Assembly (NCBI GenBank): GCA_903870275.1
Contig: CAIQCK010000083.1
Span: forward strand, 1-54,164
Length of the DNA stretch: 54,164 nucleotides
From: an uncultured bacterium
GTDB lineage: Bacteria; Verrucomicrobiota; Verrucomicrobiia; CAIQCK01
Direction: 5' to 3'
Shown: positions 6,950 through 15,108 of the stretch, in pieces
Numbering within the stretch: the first letter of the stretch is position 1
Layout of the letters: the number at the start of each line of letters is the position of its first letter
Program-made: the position numbers and the translations under genes
The notes under the pieces: model-generated
What the model was told of the DNA's origin: nothing
What the model saw: the letters and a program-made list of their open reading frames with translations, nothing else
Databases searched by the model: none

Positions 6950-9166
6950 ATGCTCAATCGCCTTCTAGTGCTGCTCGCCGCCCTCTCTCCCCTTGCCCAG
7001 CCCGTCGCGGCGGCCGGCTGGCGCAACATCGGCCCCGGCGGCGGCGGATGGATTCCCTGCATGGCGGTCAGCCCGCACGATTCGCGCGTCGTCTATGCCG
7101 GCTGCGATGTCGGCGGTTTTTTCAAGTCCGCCGACGCCGGCGCGAACTGGCGCATCTGCAACACCGGCCTCCACGATCTCTACGTCGAGGTCATCGCACC
7201 GCACCCGCGCGACCCGCGCGTCATCTACATCGGCACCGAAGGCGGCGTCCACAAATCCAACGATGGCGGCGAGACGTGGCAGTGGCTGCGCGAAGGTTTT
7301 CCTCCGCTGCAACGCAGCAGCTTCAGCGCTCCCATCGGCGCGCTGGCGATTGACCCGCAGCAGCCCGACACGCTCTACGCCGGCATCGGCCGGCCGCGCT
7401 GGAACAAAGGCGGCGCCGGCACGATCTACAAGACCACCGACGGCGGCGCGCATTGGAACATTGTCAACCCGAACGGCGGCGGCATGGACCGCGAAGCCAT
7501 TGTCAGCGATCTCGTCGTTCATCCGCGCGAGAGCCGCCGTGTTTTCGCCGCCACCAACCGCGGCCTCTACCGCAGCGACGATGGCGGCGCGACGTGGCGG
7601 CTGTTGGACAAAGGTCTTCCCCACAACCACATCCGCCGCGTAGGACTTTGCGTCACGAAACCCGACGTGATGTATCTGACGCTGCACACCGATCCGGGCA
7701 AGACGCCGTGGCAAGGCGGCGTCTATCGCAGCGATGACGGCGGCGAGACTTGGTCGCCGCGACTCGAAGGGTTGGCCAGGAACGTCGGCAAACCCGGCGC
7801 GCCGTCGCCGATGACATCGAACGTGGACCGGCTCGTCGTTCATCCCACCGACCCGGATATCGCCTATGTGGGCGACACCGCGTGGGTGTCGGCTTTCGTC
7901 TATCGCACAACCGACGGCGGTCAGCACTGGCAGCGCGTGACGTTTGCGCCATCACGGTATGTGAAGCAGCCAAACATGGATTACGGCTGGATCACGATGT
8001 TTGGACCGACGGTAATGGGCCTGGCAATGGATTCGCGCGCGCCGGACACGGTTTACTTCAGCACGTCGGGCCACATCTTCCGCACGCCGGATCGCGGCGA
8101 GCACTGGACGCAATGCTACACGCACCCCGCCGAGAAACCGGTCGGAGCGCCGGAATCGCCGACCGGCTGGTGGAGCGGCAACGGGCTGGAAGTCACGTGC
8201 GCGCACGAGGTCGCCGTTCATCCGCGCGACCCGCAACGGTTGTATTTCTGCTATGCCGACATCGGTCTCTTGCAAACGTTCGACGGCGGCCGGACGTTCG
8301 CGCACACCGTTAGCGGCATGAAGAACTCCGGCAACACTTTCACCGTCGCGTTCGATCCGGACGATCCGCGCGTCGTCTTCGCCGGCACCGGTTGGTGGGA
8401 ACACAATGCCGGCGATGTCTGCCGCTCCGATGACGGCGGCATGACGTGGCGCGTCGTCGGCAAGCCCGACACCGGCCTCCCCGACGGCCAGACGCGCCAT
8501 CTGATCGTGGATCGCTCCAGCCCGGCGTCCGCGCGGCGCGTTTTCGTCAGCGTGAAGGACCACGGCGTCTCCTGTTCCGAAGACGGCGGCGCGAGCTGGC
8601 ACGCGCGCAACACCGGCCTGCCCAACGGCAACGTCCGCGGTCTGGCACAGCATCCGCGCGAGCCGGCGGTGTTGTTTGCCTTGCTGGACGACGACGCCGG
8701 CTTGTTCCGCAGCGACGACAGCGGACAGATCTGGCGGCGTCTCGGTGACTTCACTTGGGCCGATCCGCAGGCACTGGTTGTCTGCCCGTCGGACCCGCAG
8801 CGACTCTACGTCGCCGCGCGCGAACAGTTTGGCAAAGACCGCAAGCTCCATCCCGGCGGCGTGTTCGCTTCGCGAGACGGCGGCGCGACGTGGACGCGCG
8901 TCCTGGAGGACCGGTTCATAGCCTCGCTCGCCGTGGACCCGCGCGACGCGGACACGGTCTATGCCGGCGGCATGGACCATCCGTATCACGACGAGGCGTT
9001 GGGCCACGGCCTCATGCGCTCGCGCGACGGCGGCCGCACCTGGCAGTCGCTGAACGCACTGGAACTGGCGTGCACGAAGATCGCCTCGATCACGGTGGAC
9101 CCGCACCAACCCACACGGCTCTACATCAGCACCTCTGGCAACGGCGTGTTCGCGCGGGATGAGTGA
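6950..9166 (+). CDS. Secreted BNR/sortilin-like beta-propeller repeat protein
   Basis: This 738-residue protein has a signal peptide (MLNRLLVLLAALSPLAQPVAAA) followed by many Asp-box-like repeats of the form SxDGGxTW (for example SNDGGETW, TTDGGAHW, SDDGGATW, SRDGGRTW) alternating with DPRxPxTVYAG strands. These are the signatures of BNR/sialidase-like and sortilin/Vps10-type propellers, often annotated as glycosyl-hydrolase-like or xyloglucanase-like. No catalytic residues of a specific GH family could be pinned down. ATG 6950 is chosen over ATG 6938 because a promoter -10 box occupies 6937-6942. It is probably periplasmic or surface-exposed, binding or degrading glycans. A hairpin follows the stop. 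Confidence 0.82.
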   Translation: MLNRLLVLLAALSPLAQPVAAAGWRNIGPGGGGWIPCMAVSPHDSRVVYAGCDVGGFFKSADAGANWRICNTGLHDLYVEVIAPHPRDPRVIYIGTEGGVHKSNDGGETWQWLREGFPPLQRSSFSAPIGALAIDPQQPDTLYAGIGRPRWNKGGAGTIYKTTDGGAHWNIVNPNGGGMDREAIVSDLVVHPRESRRVFAATNRGLYRSDDGGATWRLLDKGLPHNHIRRVGLCVTKPDVMYLTLHTDPGKTPWQGGVYRSDDGGETWSPRLEGLARNVGKPGAPSPMTSNVDRLVVHPTDPDIAYVGDTAWVSAFVYRTTDGGQHWQRVTFAPSRYVKQPNMDYGWITMFGPTVMGLAMDSRAPDTVYFSTSGHIFRTPDRGEHWTQCYTHPAEKPVGAPESPTGWWSGNGLEVTCAHEVAVHPRDPQRLYFCYADIGLLQTFDGGRTFAHTVSGMKNSGNTFTVAFDPDDPRVVFAGTGWWEHNAGDVCRSDDGGMTWRVVGKPDTGLPDGQTRHLIVDRSSPASARRVFVSVKDHGVSCSEDGGASWHARNTGLPNGNVRGLAQHPREPAVLFALLDDDAGLFRSDDSGQIWRRLGDFTWADPQALVVCPSDPQRLYVAAREQFGKDRKLHPGGVFASRDGGATWTRVLEDRFIASLAVDPRDADTVYAGGMDHPYHDEALGHGLMRSRDGGRTWQSLNALELACTKIASITVDPHQPTRLYISTSGNGVFARDE

Positions 9167-9174
9167 CGGCGGAG

Positions 9175-9207
9175 CGACGACGAAAACTGCTACCGTTTTC
9201 GGCGTCG
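9175..9207 (+). terminator. Hairpin after the BNR-repeat gene
   Basis: Arms CGACGACGAAAAC and GTTTTCGGCGTCG (12 of 13 paired) with a 7-nt loop sit 8 nt beyond the stop codon. There is no long T-run, so it is a likely but not classical terminator. Confidence 0.5.
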
Positions 9208-9246
9208 TTGGCGCAAGATAGTGGTGTGGCACGTTGAGGGATGATT

Positions 9247-10806
9247 ATGAGCGGCAAAACGAAACTTTCCCCGGTCATCGGCGCGGTCGCTTTGGCCGCC
9301 GCCTTTGTGATGGTCGGCTGCCAGCAGCATCCAGAGGGCGCGACCCCGTCATCCAAAAAGCCTTTGCGCGTCCGCGAGCCAGCCGTCGCCGACCTTTTCT
9401 ACCCAAAGAACCCGCAACAGTTGTCGCAGACGATTGACGCGTTGCTAGCAGCCGCCAAGCCCGACGCAGTCCCCGGCGAACTCAAGGCGGTCATCTGCCC
9501 GCATGCCGGCTATTCGTATTCGGGATTGACCGCCGCCTTCGGCTTCAAGGCGCTCGCGGGCCGCGACGTAAAGACCATCCTTCTGCTCGCGCCGAGCCAC
9601 TACGCGGCATACCAAGGCGCGTCGGTCTGCGGCGCGGACGTTTATCGCACACCGCTCGGTGACGTGAAGATTTCCGATAAATCCAAGGCGCTGACAAAAA
9701 TGCCGCCGTTCATGCCGGAACCAAAGTTGACTCCAGGCCCCCAGTTCCAACGGCCCGGCTGGTATGTGCAATCGTCGCACGCCGCACCGCCGGTTGGCGA
9801 AGACACGCCGGAGACATGGGAACACTCCGGCGAGGTCGAGGTGCCGTTCCTGCAAAAAGTCCTCAAGCCATTCGAGTTGGTCTCGGTGGTCTTCGGCGAC
9901 ACCGACACGGCCGCCGCCGCCCAGGCGCTCGCCGGCCTGCTTGACGACCGCACACTCATCGTCGCCAGCACGGACTTGAGCCACTATCATCCTTATGACG
10001 AGGCGCGGCAGTTGGACAGCCGTACCGTCAACGCGATCCTCGCCATGACGCCCAACGCCATCGGCGGCACCGACGCCTGCGGTTTCATGCCGGTCCGCAC
10101 GCTGCTGCATCTTGCCAAGCTGAAGGGTTGGAAGCCGAAGCTGCTCGACTATCGCAACAGCGGCGACACCTCCGGCAACAAGAACCAGGGCGTCGTCGGA
10201 TACACGGCCATCGCGTTCTACGCGCCGGAGCAGGAGACTTACTCGAAAGAGGATCGCAAACTCCTCCTCGACCTCGCGCGGCGCACAGTGAAGGAGGTCG
10301 TCACGAAGGGCGCGCCGCCGGCGGTGGACGCGAAGAGTTTTCCGGCGAAGTTCGCCGAAGCGAAAGGCTGCTTCGTGACGCTCACCGAGAACGGCGCGTT
10401 GCGCGGCTGCATCGGCCACATCGTGCCGCAGATGCCGCTATACCAGGCGGTCGTCGAAAACGCCCAGAGCGCGGCGACGCGCGACTACCGTTTCCAGCCG
10501 GTGAAGCCGGAGGAACTGGACAAACTGGAGATCGAGGTGAGCGTGCTGACCGTGCCGCAGCCGCTCCCGTTCAGCTCGCCGGACGATCTGCTCGCCAAGC
10601 TGCGGCCGCATCGCGACGGCGTGGTGTTGCAAATCAGCGGCCACGGCGCGACGTATCTGCCGCAGGTCTGGGACCAGCTTCCCGACAAGGTCATGTTCCT
10701 CAACACGCTGTCCGAGAAAGCCGGCTGTCCGCCCGACGCGTGGCGCGGCCCGGGCACGGCGGTCGCCATCTATCACGTCGAGGCGTTCAAGGAATCGGAG
10801 AAGTAG
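9247..10806 (+). CDS. MEMO-AMMECR1 fusion lipoprotein (AmmeMemoRadiSam B+A)
   Basis: This 519-residue protein has a lipoprotein signal (FVMVGC, Cys near 23). A MEMO domain follows (about 35-330: ICPHAGYSYSG, LAPSHYAAYQG, STDLSHYHPYDEA and DACGFMP, whose His/Asp/Cys cluster resembles an extradiol-dioxygenase-like metal site). Then comes an AMMECR1 domain (about 335-515) with its hallmark LRGCIG. These are proteins B and A of the AmmeMemoRadiSam set, usually with a radical-SAM partner that is absent here. Lipidation would place it outside the cytoplasm, which is atypical. ATG 9247 is preferred because GAGGG lies 6 nt upstream, whereas it abuts ATG 9241. The next gene starts 1 nt after the stop, so the two are tightly coupled. 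Confidence 0.85.
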   Translation: MSGKTKLSPVIGAVALAAAFVMVGCQQHPEGATPSSKKPLRVREPAVADLFYPKNPQQLSQTIDALLAAAKPDAVPGELKAVICPHAGYSYSGLTAAFGFKALAGRDVKTILLLAPSHYAAYQGASVCGADVYRTPLGDVKISDKSKALTKMPPFMPEPKLTPGPQFQRPGWYVQSSHAAPPVGEDTPETWEHSGEVEVPFLQKVLKPFELVSVVFGDTDTAAAAQALAGLLDDRTLIVASTDLSHYHPYDEARQLDSRTVNAILAMTPNAIGGTDACGFMPVRTLLHLAKLKGWKPKLLDYRNSGDTSGNKNQGVVGYTAIAFYAPEQETYSKEDRKLLLDLARRTVKEVVTKGAPPAVDAKSFPAKFAEAKGCFVTLTENGALRGCIGHIVPQMPLYQAVVENAQSAATRDYRFQPVKPEELDKLEIEVSVLTVPQPLPFSSPDDLLAKLRPHRDGVVLQISGHGATYLPQVWDQLPDKVMFLNTLSEKAGCPPDAWRGPGTAVAIYHVEAFKESEK

Positions 10807-10807
10807 C

Positions 10808-13099
10808 ATGACCGCCGCGGAGACGCCGCCCCGCAACGGTCCCGCAAGCCACCTGTTGCTGCTCGCCGTCGGCGGGCTTGGCGCGGCGTCGGTCATCGCG
10901 CAGTTGGTGTTGATGCGCGAGATGCTCGGCGCGTTCGCTGGCAACGAAATGGTGCTCGGCATCATCCTGGGCAACTGGCTCCTGCTCACCGGCGCGGGCG
11001 CGTGGCTGGGCCGCGCATCGGGCCGCCTCAAAAACCGCGAGGGCTCGTTCATCGCCGGGCTGATCTTCATCGCCGTGGCCCCGCTCGTGCAGGTTTTTCT
11101 GCTCGCTGTGCTGCGTGCCGTCGTTTTCGGCCGCGGCATCCAGGTTGGCGTCACGGAAACCGTGCTCGCCAGTTTCGCGGTGCTGCTCCCCTTCTGCGTC
11201 GCCTCCGGCTGGCTGCTGACGCTGGCGTGCTCCGTCGTCGCGAACAAAGACGACGCCTCCGGCATCGGCCGCGTTTATGTCGCCGACAGCATCGGCAGCA
11301 TCGCGGGCGGCGCGTTGTTCAGCTTCGTGCTGGTGCGGTGGTTCGACCACATCGGCATTCTCTTCTTCCCGGCATTGTTTAACCTGCTGCTCGCAGGCGC
11401 GCTGGCGGCGCGGTTCGGCAAAAAACTTCTGCTCGGCGTCGCCACCGTCCTCGCGGTAGCGCTCGCGGGCGTCATCCTCTTCGCCAACGCCGACGCGCTG
11501 GCCACGGCAATCCGGTTCTCACACGAACGCGTCGTCTTTCGCGGCAACTCACCCTACGGCAAACTCGTCGTTACCGAATCCTCCGGCCAATACAACTTCA
11601 TCGAGAACGGCCTGCCGCTCATCTCCACCGACAACACCCAGCAGGTCGAGGAGACCGTCCACTACGCCATGGCGCAGCGGCCCGATGCCCGCCGCGTGCT
11701 GGTTGTCTGCGGCGGCGTCTCCGGCACCGCGCGTGAAATCCTCAAGTATGGCGCCGTCGACGTCACCTGCGTCGAACTCGACCCGCTCATCATCGAGGCG
11801 GGCTACAGGTTCCTCCCTGACAACCTCATGGGCATCATAACGGGCGAGCACGGTACACTTCCACGCATCACTTTCGTCAACACCGACGGCCGGCTGTTCG
11901 TGAAACGAACCGCCGAGCGCTATGATGTCGTCATTGTGGACGTGCCCGACCCGTCCACGTCGCAGCTCAACCGCTTCTACACGACGGAGTTCTTCGGCGA
12001 GGTCAAGCGCCTGCTGACCGACGGCGGCGTGCTGTCGTTCGCGCTGGGCCGCTACGGGGACTATGTCAGCCCGGAACTGGCGCGGCTGCTCGCGTCGGCG
12101 CGGCGCACGCTCGACACGGCGTTCAAGAACGCCCTGATGATTCCCGGCAGGCGTGTCTTCTTCCTCGCCTCCGACGGCCCGCTGCACGAGGACATCGCCG
12201 CCCGCATCGAGGCGGCGCACATCCCCACCCGCCTCGTCAACCGCCATTACCTCGACGCCATGCTTGCGCCTGACCGCATGGCGGACATGCGCCGCGCCGC
12301 CGCGCAACCCGCCGCCGTGAACCGCGACTTCAGCCCGGTGCTCTACTACTACCACCTGCTCCACTGGATAAGTCAGTACCGGGTGAAATTCGGCCTGCTC
12401 GAGGCGGCGTTGCTGGCGTTGCTGGCGGTCTATCTGGTGCGACTGCGCGCCGCGCCGCTGGCGGTCTTCGCGTCGGGCTTCGCCGCGTCGGGACTGGAAA
12501 TCGTGTTGCTGCTGGCGTTCCAGATTCTCTACGGCTCCGTCTATCAGCAGCTCGGCATCATCGTCACCGCTTTTATGGCGGGCCTGGCGGCGGGAGCGCT
12601 TGGGATGAATTTTACTGGGAGGGGCGACGTCCACGTCGCCCCATCTTCATCAATCACCGGCGGCGTGGACGCCGCCGCTCCCAGTGGGGCTGTTCACGCG
12701 CGCGGACAGGAAAGTCCGCGTCACAGACGGCTGCTGGCCCGGCTCGCATTTGCCGTCGCGGCGTTCGCGGCGCTGCTACCTCTGTGCCTGGTGGCACTCG
12801 CTCGCGTCGGCGGCAACAGCAGCGGATTTCTCTTCGTGCAAACAATCATCGCGCTGCTCACCCTCATCCTCGGCGCACTCGTGGGCATGCAGTTCCCGTT
12901 GGCGAGCCGGCTCAGCACGGAAGACACCGCCGCCACCGCGTCGCGGCTCTACACGGCGGATTTCGTCGGCGCGTGTCTGGGCGCGCTGCTGCCGAGCACG
13001 TTGCTGATCCCCCTCATCGGCGTCCCCGCCGTCTGCCTCCTCATCGCCGCCCTGAACGTCGTGGCAGCCGTCGCCGTCCAAAAAAGCAGCCACGGATAA
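10808..13099 (+). CDS. Membrane-embedded spermidine synthase-like protein
   Basis: This 763-residue protein has about seven N-terminal membrane helices (15-230), a SpeE-like Rossmann methyltransferase-fold domain (about 240-470: VVCGGVSGTAREILKY, VTCVELDPLI, VDVPDPSTSQLNRFYT), and about six C-terminal helices (520-763). Fused membrane 'spermine/spermidine synthase' proteins of this type are widespread, and their true substrate is mostly unknown. A 72-bp nested palindrome is read in frame as residues about 603-626 (TGRGDVHVAP...), in a loop between helices. It starts 1 nt after the MEMO-AMMECR1 stop, suggesting a joint function at the membrane. Confidence 0.8.
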   Translation: MTAAETPPRNGPASHLLLLAVGGLGAASVIAQLVLMREMLGAFAGNEMVLGIILGNWLLLTGAGAWLGRASGRLKNREGSFIAGLIFIAVAPLVQVFLLAVLRAVVFGRGIQVGVTETVLASFAVLLPFCVASGWLLTLACSVVANKDDASGIGRVYVADSIGSIAGGALFSFVLVRWFDHIGILFFPALFNLLLAGALAARFGKKLLLGVATVLAVALAGVILFANADALATAIRFSHERVVFRGNSPYGKLVVTESSGQYNFIENGLPLISTDNTQQVEETVHYAMAQRPDARRVLVVCGGVSGTAREILKYGAVDVTCVELDPLIIEAGYRFLPDNLMGIITGEHGTLPRITFVNTDGRLFVKRTAERYDVVIVDVPDPSTSQLNRFYTTEFFGEVKRLLTDGGVLSFALGRYGDYVSPELARLLASARRTLDTAFKNALMIPGRRVFFLASDGPLHEDIAARIEAAHIPTRLVNRHYLDAMLAPDRMADMRRAAAQPAAVNRDFSPVLYYYHLLHWISQYRVKFGLLEAALLALLAVYLVRLRAAPLAVFASGFAASGLEIVLLLAFQILYGSVYQQLGIIVTAFMAGLAAGALGMNFTGRGDVHVAPSSSITGGVDAAAPSGAVHARGQESPRHRRLLARLAFAVAAFAALLPLCLVALARVGGNSSGFLFVQTIIALLTLILGALVGMQFPLASRLSTEDTAATASRLYTADFVGACLGALLPSTLLIPLIGVPAVCLLIAALNVVAAVAVQKSSHG
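12614..12685. repeat. 72-bp nested palindromic element inside a coding sequence
   Basis: The outer arms ACTGGGAG/CTCCCAGT enclose two hairpins: GGGGCGACGT-CC-ACGTCGCCCC (12621-12642) and GGCGGCGT-GG-ACGCCGCC (12659-12676). Its length is exactly 24 codons and it preserves the reading frame of the spermidine-synthase-like gene. Architecture resembles the elements at 15575-15696 and 49688-49766 (short outer IR, strong inner stems). Confidence 0.8.
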
Positions 13100-13120
13100 A
13101 CACGCATGCGCATGGAAGGA

Positions 13121-13149
13121 TTGAAACAGGCAATTAGAGGCGGTAGTAT
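13121..13149 (+). promoter_or_regulatory. Sigma70 promoter of hicBA, predicted leaderless
   Basis: TTGAAA (13121-13126), a 17-bp spacer and TAGTAT (13144-13149). Only 6 nt separate the -10 box from ATG 13156, so the antitoxin mRNA should begin at its start codon. Confidence 0.6.
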
Positions 13150-13155
13150 AAAACC

Positions 13156-13347
13156 ATGAAGACGATCCGCTATGTCTATTGGCAGGACCAGGACAAGTGG
13201 TTGGGATACATCGAAGAGTTTCCCGACTACATGACCCAAGGAGAAACCTTGGAAGAGCTTCAGGAAAACCTGAAGGACATTTACGATGATCTCGTCGGAG
13301 GCAAGGTTCCCGGCGTTCGCCATGTCGCTGAACTCCCCGTCGCATGA
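13156..13347 (+). CDS. hicB: HicB-family antitoxin
   Basis: This 63-residue protein has the HicB partial RNase H-like fold: YVYWQDQDKWLGYIEEFPDYMTQGETLEELQENLKD is the typical pattern (quoted here in part: GYIEEFPDYMTQGETLEEL). No C-terminal RHH/HTH DNA-binding domain is present, so it is the short HicB form. It neutralises the HicA mRNA interferase encoded immediately downstream. The stop overlaps the hicA start (ATGA), giving translational coupling with antitoxin first, the less common order for hicAB but frequent for short HicB. Confidence 0.85.
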   Translation: MKTIRYVYWQDQDKWLGYIEEFPDYMTQGETLEELQENLKDIYDDLVGGKVPGVRHVAELPVA

Positions 13348-13520
13348 AACGGCTGGATCTCATCCGGCAGATCGAACAGAGCGGCTGCGGCTTCATCCGT
13401 CACGGCGGCAGACACGATTGGTATCAGAACCCGCGTACCGGCGCCTGCCAGCCCGTCCCTCGCCACCGCGAGATCAACGAACACCTCGCCCGCCATATTC
13501 TCAAGAAGCTGAAAGACTGA
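13344..13520 (+). CDS. hicA: HicA-family mRNA interferase toxin
   Basis: This 58-residue basic protein has the compact dsRBD-like HicA fold: RLDLIRQIEQSGCGFIRHGG followed by RHDWYQNP, whose His matches the catalytic His of the family, and the C-terminal INEHLARHILKKL helix. HicA cleaves mRNA and is held inactive by HicB. It overlaps hicB by 4 nt. All key elements look intact, so the pair is probably functional. Confidence 0.85.
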   Translation: MKRLDLIRQIEQSGCGFIRHGGRHDWYQNPRTGACQPVPRHREINEHLARHILKKLKD

Positions 13521-13776
13521 TTGCGGCGACAACCGCGTTGGGTGAATCGGTGTTCATCCTTGGCCGCCCTTCTGCCCCTCCCTCCGTGTAATCGGTGTCA
13601 TCCGTGGATCATTTCCGGCCTTCGTCGCGCCGCCTCCCGCCAAAACCCGTGGACCGACTCAGCCGCAAAGATGGCCGCAACAACGCTCGGCGAAAATAGC
13701 TTGATGCAGCAAGCTGCAAAGATGAGAATCTCCAAGGAAGCTCGAAATTAAATAACCCACGCACTTGCCCACTAAT

Positions 13777-14430
13777 ATGCCACCACTCCAAGCGCAAGTT
13801 CTGCAACGGTTCGCCGACCTCGCAAAGGTTTCCGAACAAATACCGCTCACTGGCCATCAATCAATACACGCAGAAGTAAAGGCATTCTACGTCTGGGCTT
13901 CAAGTGCCTTGAATCTGCTGCAAGGCGTATTCGGCAAGACCAGCCCACATTACGTGCGGTTCGAGGCTGAAATCTCCGGTATCCAAAACAATTATGTTAG
14001 CCAAACTCGGCTTCAAGCTTGTTGTGGCATTTTCCTTGGGGCAAAAAGCGACGCTGATGGTGGACATCTGTTTAACATAGAAGCATCCATCGCCGGGGAA
14101 GTCTTCGGTGACATCGTTTCGGCCGCCAAAGCCGCACTCTCCGAAGGCCACCACACCGTTGCAGCCGTGCTTGCATGCGCGGCCCTAGAGGATGCACTGA
14201 AGCGTTTTGCAACCGCCCAAGGCCTTGATGTGGTCGGTAAGTCAATGGACGAAGTGGTGAATGCTTTGAAATCACAAGGAGTTGTCTCTGGCGTACAAAA
14301 GACGTTGCTATCGGCGATGCCAAAAATTCGGAATCTTGCAATGCACGCCGACTGGCAGCACATCAGCCCGCAAGACGCTGGTAGCGTGGTCGGCTTTGTA
14401 GAACAGTTTTTACTTACGCATTTTCCTTAG
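13777..14430 (+). CDS. HEPN/DUF4145-like protein of unknown function
   Basis: This 217-residue soluble protein has a C-terminal half (about 100-215: AAVLACAALEDALKRFATAQ, then VDEVVNALKSQGV-like helices and IRNLAMHADW) resembling HEPN/DUF4145-type four-helix domains common in abortive-infection and toxin-antitoxin proteins. RNLAMHADW resembles the helix that carries the R-x4-6-H RNase motif (Arg-Asn-Leu-Ala-Met-His fits R-x4-H). The N-terminal half has no recognised domain. ATG 13777 is used; TTG 13765 is an alternative. It lies just after hicBA on the same strand, with no visible antitoxin partner of its own. The 256-bp gap before it holds no recognised gene. Confidence 0.6.
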   Translation: MPPLQAQVLQRFADLAKVSEQIPLTGHQSIHAEVKAFYVWASSALNLLQGVFGKTSPHYVRFEAEISGIQNNYVSQTRLQACCGIFLGAKSDADGGHLFNIEASIAGEVFGDIVSAAKAALSEGHHTVAAVLACAALEDALKRFATAQGLDVVGKSMDEVVNALKSQGVVSGVQKTLLSAMPKIRNLAMHADWQHISPQDAGSVVGFVEQFLLTHFP

Positions 14431-14527
14431 TGCGGCTAACACCTCAATTAGGTTTAGCACAACTGCGTTCCGCACGCTGACACTAATACCGAAGTTGCTC
14501 AAACGTGCTGCTAAACTATGCAGCTGA

Positions 14528-14582
14528 TTGATTTGGGATGAAACTTCGGTATGCTCCGAGGGCTTGATGAAAACACTTCCGC
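14528..14582 (+). promoter_or_regulatory. Duplicated promoter and gene-start relic
   Basis: TTGATT (14528-14533), a 16-bp spacer and TATGCT (14550-14555), followed by an ATG-AAAACACTTCCGC stretch. Positions 14545-14582 match 17058-17095, the start of the esterase gene, at 36 of 38 bases. The relic reading frame stops after a few codons. The promoter may now serve the gene at 14613. Confidence 0.55.
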
Positions 14583-14612
14583 AGATGGCGCTGCTTCCGC
14601 CCTCCTGAGATT

Positions 14613-15074
14613 ATGCGGAGCAACCGAGACTACCTCATGCAGCAGTTGAAGTTCCTGCCGCTGGTCATCGTTTTCGCGGCGGGCGGGATTGGCATGTTCT
14701 TCGTCCCGTCCACCGTTTGGGGCGCTATTGCCGCGGTGTTGTTTGCTCTCGCGCTGTTGTTGTTCATCCGTGACCGCCTGCTGGCGCGGTCGGGCCGCCG
14801 GGTGCAGGGCGTGGTGGTGGACCATCAAATCGTGGAGGGCTGTTTCATCCCGGTCATCGAGTTTTGGGACTATGAGGGCAGAATCCGCCGCGAAGCCACC
14901 GGGTCGGGCGGCGGCGTCAAGAAACCGCCCGTGGGCAGCCGCGTCAACGTGCTTTACGATCCGGCGGGCAAACGCGGCTGCGAGTTGGACCGGTTCTGGC
15001 GACGGCACGGCTTCACGCTGGCGGCTCTGTTGCTCGGCACCATCTTCGCAGCCGGGGCTATCTTTCAAAAATGA
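14613..15074 (+). CDS. DUF3592-like membrane protein
   Basis: This 153-residue protein has two N-terminal membrane helices (about 10-28 LKFLPLVIVFAAGGIGMFF and 33-51), a cytoplasmic or periplasmic beta domain (GRRVQGVVVDHQIVEG, VIEFWDYEGRIRREATGSG, VGSRVNVLYDPAGKRG) and a last helix (about 133-150). The pattern of 'V.Y.P..P' after a short beta domain is typical of DUF3592 proteins, whose function is unknown. The GNAT gene begins 34 nt after the stop. Confidence 0.65.
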   Translation: MRSNRDYLMQQLKFLPLVIVFAAGGIGMFFVPSTVWGAIAAVLFALALLLFIRDRLLARSGRRVQGVVVDHQIVEGCFIPVIEFWDYEGRIRREATGSGGGVKKPPVGSRVNVLYDPAGKRGCELDRFWRRHGFTLAALLLGTIFAAGAIFQK

Positions 15075-15108
15075 CGGCAACGTTGACGACGGTTGGGAAA
15101 CTCACTCC

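Noticed and set aside
7952..9232. Minus-strand open frame of 426 codons
   Set aside because: It is antisense to the BNR-repeat gene, whose repeats, signal peptide and promoter are convincing.
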